Part shown: positions 59,266 through 64,000 of the stretch, one piece after another
Position numbering within the stretch: the stretch's first letter is position 1
Layout: each line of letters opens with the position of its first letter
DNA from: Burkholderia sp. WAC0059
Lineage (GTDB): Bacteria > Pseudomonadota > Gammaproteobacteria > Burkholderiales > Burkholderiaceae
Assembly: GCF_002870125.1 (NCBI RefSeq)
Contig: NZ_PNEO01000011.1
Location: forward strand, 124,001 to 188,000
Direction: 5' to 3'
Length of the DNA stretch: 64,000 nt
Notes under the pieces: generated by a model
What the model saw: only the letters and a program-made list of their open reading frames with translations
What the model was told of the DNA's origin: nothing
Database searches by the model: none
Program-made: the position numbers and the translations under genes

Positions 59266-60930
59266 TCAGGCGCTCTTCTTCTGCCTGCCCTTGCCCATCA
59301 CGCGCGTGATGTAGTACTGCTGCGCGATCGAGAGCACGTTGTTCACGACGTAGTAGAGCACGAGGCCGGCCGGGAAGAAGAAGAACATCACCGAGAACGC
59401 GATCGGCATGAACATCATCATCTTCGCCTGGACGGGGTCCGGCGGCGTCGGGTTCAGGCGCGTCTGGAAGAACATCGAGACGGCCATCAGCACCGGCAGG
59501 ATGAAGTACGGGTCCTGCTGCGAGAGGTCGTGAATCCAGAGAATCCACGGCGCGCCGCGCATCTCCACCGACGAGAGCAGCACCCAGTAGAGCGAGATGA
59601 ACACCGGGATCTGGATCACCATCGGCAGACAGCCGCCGAACGGATTGACCTTCTCGGTCTTGTAGAGCTCCATGAGCGCCGCGTTCATCTTCTGCGGGTC
59701 GTTCTTGAAGCGCTCGCGCAGCGCCTGCATGCGCGGCGTGACCTCCTTCATGCGGGCCATCGACTTGTAGCCCGCGGCCGAAAGCGGGAAGAACACGGCC
59801 TTGATGAGCAGCGTGAGCAGCACGATCGACCAGCCCCAGTTGCCGACGTAGCTGTGGATCTTCTCGAGCAGCCAGAAAAGCGGTCGCGCGATGATCGTGA
59901 CCCAGCCGTAGTCCTTCACGAGCTCGAGTCCCGGCGCGATGCCCGCGAGCATGCGCTCGGCCTCGGGGCCGGCGAAGAGGCGCGCGGACACGTCGTCGGA
60001 CTGTCCCGGCGCGATCGTGCCGAGCGGCTGTTCGACGCCGACGCGGTACAGCGACGGATCGATCTTCTCGACGTAGATCTTGCGCTCGACGCCCTGCTGC
60101 GGAATCCACGCGGTCGCGAAGTAGTGCTGGACCATCGCGATCCAGCCGTTGTTGGCGCTCGACGCGTAATCGGCCTTGTTCTTGTCGATGTCGGGGAACG
60201 TGATCTTCTGGAAGTGATGCTCGTTCGTGTAGACGGCCGGCCCGATGAACGTGTGCGAGAAGCGCGGCGTCTCGACGGGCTGGCTGTCGCGCACGAGCTC
60301 CATGTAGAGCGTCGGCGAGACCGGCGCGGCGCCGACGTTCTCGACCTTCGTGTTCACGCCGATCACGTAGCTGCCGCGCGTGAACGTGTAGGTCTTCACG
60401 ACCTTCACGCCGCCCTTCGCCGGCGATTCGAGGCTGATCTGCAGCGTGCTCGCGTCGCCCGTCAGGTCGCGCGGGCCGGCATCGGCCGTGAAGACGTCGT
60501 TGTGGTTCGGGAAGTCGCCGCCGAGCAGGCCCGTGCGCGCGAGATACGTGTGGTCCTTCGTGTGGTCGAACAGCGTGACGTAGTCGCCCGGCTGCTTGCC
60601 GTCGGCTTCCTTGAGCAGCGAGAGCTTTTCGAGCGTGCCGCCGCGCGTGTCGATCTCGCCATCGTAGAGGTCGGTGCGGAAGTGGACGAGCTGCGTCGCG
60701 ACCGCCGGCGCGGTTCCGGCGCCGCTGCCGGGCGTGCCCGCCGCTGCTGCGCCGGGCAGGTCGGACGCCGCGGCGTCCGGCGAGGTCGAGTCAGGCGAGG
60801 CGCCCTGCGTTTGCGTCGCCGGGCTCGGGAAGAACATCGACGGGCGTCCGTGGGCGCGTTGCCAGTTGTCGAACAGCATGACGACTGACACGAAGAAGAT
60901 GACCCATAGGACGGTGCGTTTGATATCCAT
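59266..60930 (-). CDS. yidC: Membrane protein insertase YidC
   Basis: YidC inserts proteins such as AtpE into the inner membrane, alone or with SecYEG. The 554-residue protein has an N-terminal anchor ([17 protein letters not shown]), a large periplasmic beta domain (about 75-340), and five C-terminal membrane helices with the conserved [19 protein letters not shown] region ([19 protein letters not shown]). It ends in a basic tail. It lies eight bases after yidD, which fits coupled expression. Confidence 0.96.
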   Translation of the reverse strand: MDIKRTVLWVIFFVSVVMLFDNWQRAHGRPSMFFPSPATQTQGASPDSTSPDAAASDLPGAAAAGTPGSGAGTAPAVATQLVHFRTDLYDGEIDTRGGTLEKLSLLKEADGKQPGDYVTLFDHTKDHTYLARTGLLGGDFPNHNDVFTADAGPRDLTGDASTLQISLESPAKGGVKVVKTYTFTRGSYVIGVNTKVENVGAAPVSPTLYMELVRDSQPVETPRFSHTFIGPAVYTNEHHFQKITFPDIDKNKADYASSANNGWIAMVQHYFATAWIPQQGVERKIYVEKIDPSLYRVGVEQPLGTIAPGQSDDVSARLFAGPEAERMLAGIAPGLELVKDYGWVTIIARPLFWLLEKIHSYVGNWGWSIVLLTLLIKAVFFPLSAAGYKSMARMKEVTPRMQALRERFKNDPQKMNAALMELYKTEKVNPFGGCLPMVIQIPVFISLYWVLLSSVEMRGAPWILWIHDLSQQDPYFILPVLMAVSMFFQTRLNPTPPDPVQAKMMMFMPIAFSVMFFFFPAGLVLYYVVNNVLSIAQQYYITRVMGKGRQKKSA

Positions 60931-60938
60931 GCGTTGTC

Positions 60939-61190
60939 TCAGTGTCGATGAAGCGGCGCATCAGCGCGTTTTTCGGGCGCGGGCGGGACGAGATCGATGC
61001 CGCCGGCGGAAAACGGATGGCAGCGGCACAGGCGTTTGGCGGCGAGGTAAGTTCCGCGCGCGGCGCCATGATACTGGATTGCCTCGCGCGCGTAATCCGA
61101 GCAGGAAGGGTAAAAGCGGCACCGGTTGCCGAGCAGCGGGCTCACGGCAAGCTTGTAGAAACGCAGTAACGCGATCAGTACCGTTTGCAT
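60939..61190 (-). CDS. yidD: Membrane protein insertion efficiency factor YidD
   Basis: The 83-residue protein [20 protein letters not shown] has the family signature [15 protein letters not shown] and ends with [15 protein letters not shown]. YidD is an amphipathic membrane-associated helper that assists YidC substrates. The start at 61190 is used, since the upstream frame to 61253 lies in the region after rnpA. It is in the order rpmH-rnpA-yidD-yidC. Confidence 0.95.
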   Translation of the reverse strand: MQTVLIALLRFYKLAVSPLLGNRCRFYPSCSDYAREAIQYHGAARGTYLAAKRLCRCHPFSAGGIDLVPPAPEKRADAPLHRH

Positions 61191-61266
61191 GATCGTGCGG
61201 CCTCGCTGCACCGCAAAGAGGAAAGGCGTCGGGCAGGGTCCGTCGCGCGGCATCGCCGGAAGGCCG

Positions 61267-61686
61267 TCATGGCGCGGGCGGCGTTTCGCCGTCCGCGGCC
61301 CGGCGCTTCGCGACTTCGCGCGCGGCCCGCTCGAACAGCAGCTCGATCTCGCCGCGGCACAGCGCCTTCAGCGGCGGCGAAGCCGCGCCGGGCAGCGCCT
61401 TGCCGTCGAAGCGCGTATGCAGCCGCAGCAGCAGGTCGAAGCCGTCGAACTCGGCGCGGCGCACGCGGAACGCCTCGCGGGCGAGCCGCCGCACCAGGTT
61501 GCGCGTGACCGCGCGCGGCGCGAACTTCTTGCCGATCACGAGCCCGAGCCGCGCTTCCTTGCCGGTGGGCCGGCCGTAGACGACGAAATGCGCGGCGCGC
61601 CGCCAGGGACGCAAACGAAAAACGGATGAAAATTCATCCGTTTTCAGCAGCCTTGCGGCCTTGGGGAAAGCGGCTGGCGTATGCAA
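61267..61686 (-). CDS. rnpA: Ribonuclease P protein component
   Basis: RnpA is the protein partner of RNase P RNA in tRNA 5' maturation. The signature [23 protein letters not shown] is clear, and the N-terminal [17 protein letters not shown] is intact. No ATG lies at the right place. The TTG at 61686 ([14 protein letters not shown]) is my best start, giving 139 residues, but it has no visible ribosome site; a start farther upstream (up to 61824) would add a non-conserved extension. The gene is 177 bases after rpmH. Confidence 0.9.
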   Translation of the reverse strand: MHTPAAFPKAARLLKTDEFSSVFRLRPWRRAAHFVVYGRPTGKEARLGLVIGKKFAPRAVTRNLVRRLAREAFRVRRAEFDGFDLLLRLHTRFDGKALPGAASPPLKALCRGEIELLFERAAREVAKRRAADGETPPAP

Positions 61687-61863
61687 TGCGACAAGCCCGG
61701 ATGCGATGCGGTTGTCGGCCTTCCGCTCGCCGTTCCTGCCGGCGGCCGGGGCCGGTGACGACGGTCGCCGGGCCGATACACAGGCCGCGCGCCGATTCAC
61801 CGGACCCGCGGAGCAGTCGGCCACCGACCGGCCCCCGGCAGTCCGTGCGCTTCGCCTCGCGTC

Positions 61864-61998
61864 TTAGACGGCGAGACGCTTGCGGCCCTTCGCGCGGCGG
61901 GCGTTGATCACTTTGCGGCCGCCGGCGGTCTTCATGCGCACGCGGAAGCCATGGGTGCGCTTGCGGCGCGTCACGGAAGGTTGGTAAGTACGTTTCAT
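61864..61998 (-). CDS. rpmH: Ribosomal protein L34
   Basis: The 44-residue protein [20 protein letters not shown] is complete and identical in style to other L34 proteins, with a very basic composition and the end KGRKRLAV. The ATG at 61998 is the family start; the longer frame upstream to 62109 is spurious. It is the first gene of the rpmH-rnpA-yidD-yidC cluster and lies divergent from dnaA, the classical arrangement near an origin. Confidence 0.98.
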   Translation of the reverse strand: MKRTYQPSVTRRKRTHGFRVRMKTAGGRKVINARRAKGRKRLAV

Positions 61999-62218
61999 GG
62001 TGCTCTCACTTGGGTATTGAGACCGGCTGCCGGTTCGGTCACCGGGTTTGGCCACCGATTGCCCGGAAGCGGCGGCGGATCGTCCGGACGCCGCGGGTCG
62101 AAACTGCATTCAGCCTGCACAGTTTCAGCCCGCAGTTTCAGCTATTTCGGTCGCCGTTGCGGCTACGGTTCGGTGCGATCGGCCGACGGTTCAGGGGCGG
62201 CTTTTCGCGGAACCCGCT

Positions 62219-62247
62219 ATTTAAGCCGGTTTTTCGTTGACCGTCAA
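62219..62247 (-). promoter_or_regulatory. Promoter of rpmH
   Basis: On the minus strand TTGACG (62247-62242), a 17-base spacer and TTAAAT (62224-62219) form a strong promoter pointing to rpmH. The predicted leader is about 215 bases. Confidence 0.6.
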
Positions 62248-62369
62248 TAGCTTAGGGCGAGGTGCCGGGCGGTCCGACCGGCACGGGGCCGGTATCCGGC
62301 CCGCATAGAACCTGCATGAAAACCGCCCGGGACCGACATGAGGCCGGCCGCCGCGCGTGGATCCGTCCC

Positions 62370-62378
62370 TGTGGATAA
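62370..62378 (-). promoter_or_regulatory. DnaA box upstream of the dnaA promoter
   Basis: TGTGGATAA is a perfect match to the 9-base DnaA box. It lies about 25 bases before a TAGAAT -10 at 62404-62409 and 208 bases before the dnaA ATG, where it could mediate autoregulation of dnaA. Confidence 0.75.
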
Positions 62379-62403
62379 CTTACTGACCGGTCCGTTTTGG
62401 CGG

Positions 62404-62409
62404 TAGAAT
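62404..62409 (+). promoter_or_regulatory. Possible -10 element of dnaA
   Basis: TAGAAT lies 178 bases before the dnaA start and just after the DnaA box. The -35 region (TTACTG, 18 bases upstream) is a weak match. Confidence 0.45.
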
Positions 62410-62586
62410 CTCGCCTATCCCAAGAATCCTGTACGCCGCTCCGGCCCGCCTGCCTGTCGCGAATTCCTTGCCGCACGGGCGTCCGGAGCGTTTTCCGTCC
62501 GGCCGTCCAGGGCCCTGTTGCGCCGTGCGCAAAAAGGGGCGGCGGGAGCAGGTTCGGCGTGCACACAAAACGAACACAGCCACTCG

Positions 62587-64000
62587 ATGAACGATTTCTG
62601 GCAACACTGTTCCGCACTGCTGGAGCGCGAGCTCACGCCCCAGCAGTACGTGACGTGGATTAAACCGTTGGCCCCGGTCGCCTTCGACGCCGCTGCGAAC
62701 ACGCTGCAGATCGCGGCGCCCAACCGCTTCAAGCTCGACTGGGTCAAGAGCCAGTTCTCGGGCCGGATCGCCGATCTGGCGCGCGACTTCTGGCATGCGC
62801 CCGTCGACGTCCAGTTCGTTCTCGATTCGAAGGCGGGCCTGCGCCCGGTCGCCGTGCCGCGCGCGCCGCTGGCTCCGCTCGCGGCCCGCGCCGCGGCCGA
62901 CGCCGCCGTTTATGCCGCGCCGGGCGCCGGCGCGAACGGTCGGGCAAGCGGCGGCGCCAACGGTTCGGCTGTCGTCCACAACGTCAACGGCGGCATGAAC
63001 GGCGCCGCGACGGACATCGTCCAGGCGGCCGCCGACGACGCGGCGGACCTCGACCTGCCGAGTCTCGACGCCCACGAAGCCGCCGCCGCGCGCCGCACCT
63101 GGCGCCCGGGCCAGGGCGGCGCCAACGGCGAGGCCGACCCCACCTACGAGCGCTCGAAGCTGAACCCCGTGCTGACCTTCGACAATTTCGTCACCGGCAA
63201 AGCGAACCAGCTCGCGCGGGCGGCGGCGATCCAGGTCGCGGACAACCCCGGCGTCTCGTACAACCCGCTGTTCCTCTACGGCGGCGTGGGCCTCGGCAAG
63301 ACCCACCTGATCCACGCGATCGGCAACCAGTTGCTGATGGACAAGGCCGGCGCGCGCATCCGCTACATCCATGCGGAGCAGTACGTGTCCGACGTCGTGA
63401 AGGCCTACCAGCGCAAGGCGTTCGACGACTTCAAGCGCTACTACCACTCGCTCGACCTGCTGCTCATCGACGACATCCAGTTCTTTTCGGGCAAGTCGCG
63501 CACCCAGGAAGAGTTCTTCTACGCGTTCGAGGCGCTCGTCGCGAACCGGGCGCAGGTCATCATCACGAGCGACACGTACCCGAAGGAGATTTCGGGCATC
63601 GACGACCGGCTGATCTCGCGCTTCGACTCGGGGCTCACCGTCGCGATCGAGCCGCCCGAGCTCGAAATGCGCGTCGCGATCCTGATGCGCAAGGCGCAGT
63701 CCGAGGGCGTGAGCCTGAACGAGGACGTGGCGTTCTTCGTGGCGAAGCACCTGCGCTCGAACGTGCGCGAGCTCGAGGGCGCGCTGCGCAAGATTCTCGC
63801 GTACTCGAAGTTCCACGGCCGCGAGATTTCGATCGAGCTTACGCGCGAGGCGCTCAAGGATCTGCTGACGGTGCAGAACCGGCAGATTTCCGTCGAGAAC
63901 ATCCAGAAGACCGTCGCCGATTTCTACAGCATCAAGGTCGCCGACATGTACTCGAAGAAGCGGCCCGCCAACATCGCGCGGCCGCGCCAGATCGCGATGT
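62587..64000 (+). CDS. dnaA: Chromosomal replication initiator DnaA (3' truncated by window edge)
   Basis: The ATG at 62587 begins [20 protein letters not shown], the domain I oligomerisation and helicase-contact region. A long flexible domain II (about residues 90-195) is rich in Ala, Gly and Asn. The AAA+ domain follows with Walker [17 protein letters not shown], Walker [11 protein letters not shown] and the sensor-1 region [12 protein letters not shown]. The frame is open for 471 codons to the edge of the window, so the C-terminal DNA-binding domain IV lies mostly outside. No frameshift is seen. Confidence 0.98.
   Translation, partial: MNDFWQHCSALLERELTPQQYVTWIKPLAPVAFDAAANTLQIAAPNRFKLDWVKSQFSGRIADLARDFWHAPVDVQFVLDSKAGLRPVAVPRAPLAPLAARAAADAAVYAAPGAGANGRASGGANGSAVVHNVNGGMNGAATDIVQAAADDAADLDLPSLDAHEAAAARRTWRPGQGGANGEADPTYERSKLNPVLTFDNFVTGKANQLARAAAIQVADNPGVSYNPLFLYGGVGLGKTHLIHAIGNQLLMDKAGARIRYIHAEQYVSDVVKAYQRKAFDDFKRYYHSLDLLLIDDIQFFSGKSRTQEEFFYAFEALVANRAQVIITSDTYPKEISGIDDRLISRFDSGLTVAIEPPELEMRVAILMRKAQSEGVSLNEDVAFFVAKHLRSNVRELEGALRKILAYSKFHGREISIELTREALKDLLTVQNRQISVENIQKTVADFYSIKVADMYSKKRPANIARPRQIAM

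Larger units (their letters stand above)
61999..62586. other. rpmH-dnaA intergenic region
   Basis: This 590-base gap holds the divergent promoters of rpmH and dnaA, one perfect DnaA box and several GC-rich short repeats (CAGTTTCAGC-like repeats around 62120). I count only one clear DnaA box, fewer than expected for a full origin here. No gene is evident. Confidence 0.55.

Overview
The window looks like the chromosome-1 replication-origin region of a GC-rich betaproteobacterium of the Burkholderia group. The evidence is the core order priA-hemE-atp operon-parB-parA-rsmG-mnmG at the left and mnmE-yidC-yidD-rnpA-rpmH-dnaA at the right, the Burkholderia-like protein sequences, and the family types in between. 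I see no rRNA, tRNA, CRISPR array, transposase or prophage. The genus call is inference from protein resemblance; the species is not determined.

Layout. 1-3.9 kb holds priA and hemE (minus strand). 4.76-12.34 kb is a complete F-type ATP synthase operon read leftward, atpI-B-E-F-H-A-G-D-C, with a good promoter upstream of atpI and a perfect 9-bp terminator after atpC. 12.6-18.25 kb is mnmG-rsmG-parA-parB plus an SLC13/ArsB-like permease. One perfect parS lies inside the mnmG coding sequence and a second, one-base variant lies upstream of its promoter. 18.7-55.3 kb is a more variable insert between mnmG and mnmE. It carries mmsA with a GMC oxidoreductase and a LysR regulator, a CYTH protein, an Lrp regulator beside a pterin dehydratase (phhB), a two-component system, a SET-domain methyltransferase, an old yellow enzyme, an amidotransferase and a MarR protein with a cysteine-rich tail. 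It continues with a YbdK-type ligase and a CPA2 antiporter, mnmC, HU, a COG0523 GTPase, a lytic transglycosylase, an unaccompanied gspG, a lipoprotein, gshA, alkA-ada, yaeQ, an unannotated 54-codon membrane protein, an effector-like unknown, a bestrophin, an FdhF/YdeP oxidoreductase, a MocR regulator, moaA and a PsiE-like protein. 55.4-64 kb is a D,D-carboxypeptidase, mnmE, a small HTH protein, yidC, yidD, rnpA, rpmH and the first 471 codons of dnaA, which runs off the right edge.

How it works together. Energy (ATP synthase), chromosome partition (ParAB-parS) and replication initiation (DnaA, PriA) sit around the presumed origin. All three proteins of the mnm5s2U34 wobble-uridine pathway (MnmE, MnmG, MnmC) are in the window. 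MoaA (molybdopterin synthesis) lies beside a molybdopterin oxidoreductase and its divergent regulator. Ada and AlkA form an alkylation-repair pair.

The most interesting unexplained signals are: (1) two related intergenic elements in inverted orientation (about 31.60-31.85 kb and 34.86-35.12 kb) that share a conserved array of DnaA-box-like sequences and an AT-rich TTGTTAAC segment, a candidate split or duplicated origin; (2) a roughly 62-nt small RNA at 45.55 kb with two UCUCCUCC anti-Shine-Dalgarno motifs, its own promoter and a terminator; (3) an effector-like orphan protein at 47.1-48.05 kb with an imperfect hrp_II-type box; (4) a 54-residue His-rich membrane protein at 46.7 kb; and (5) two orphan terminators that suggest further small RNAs.
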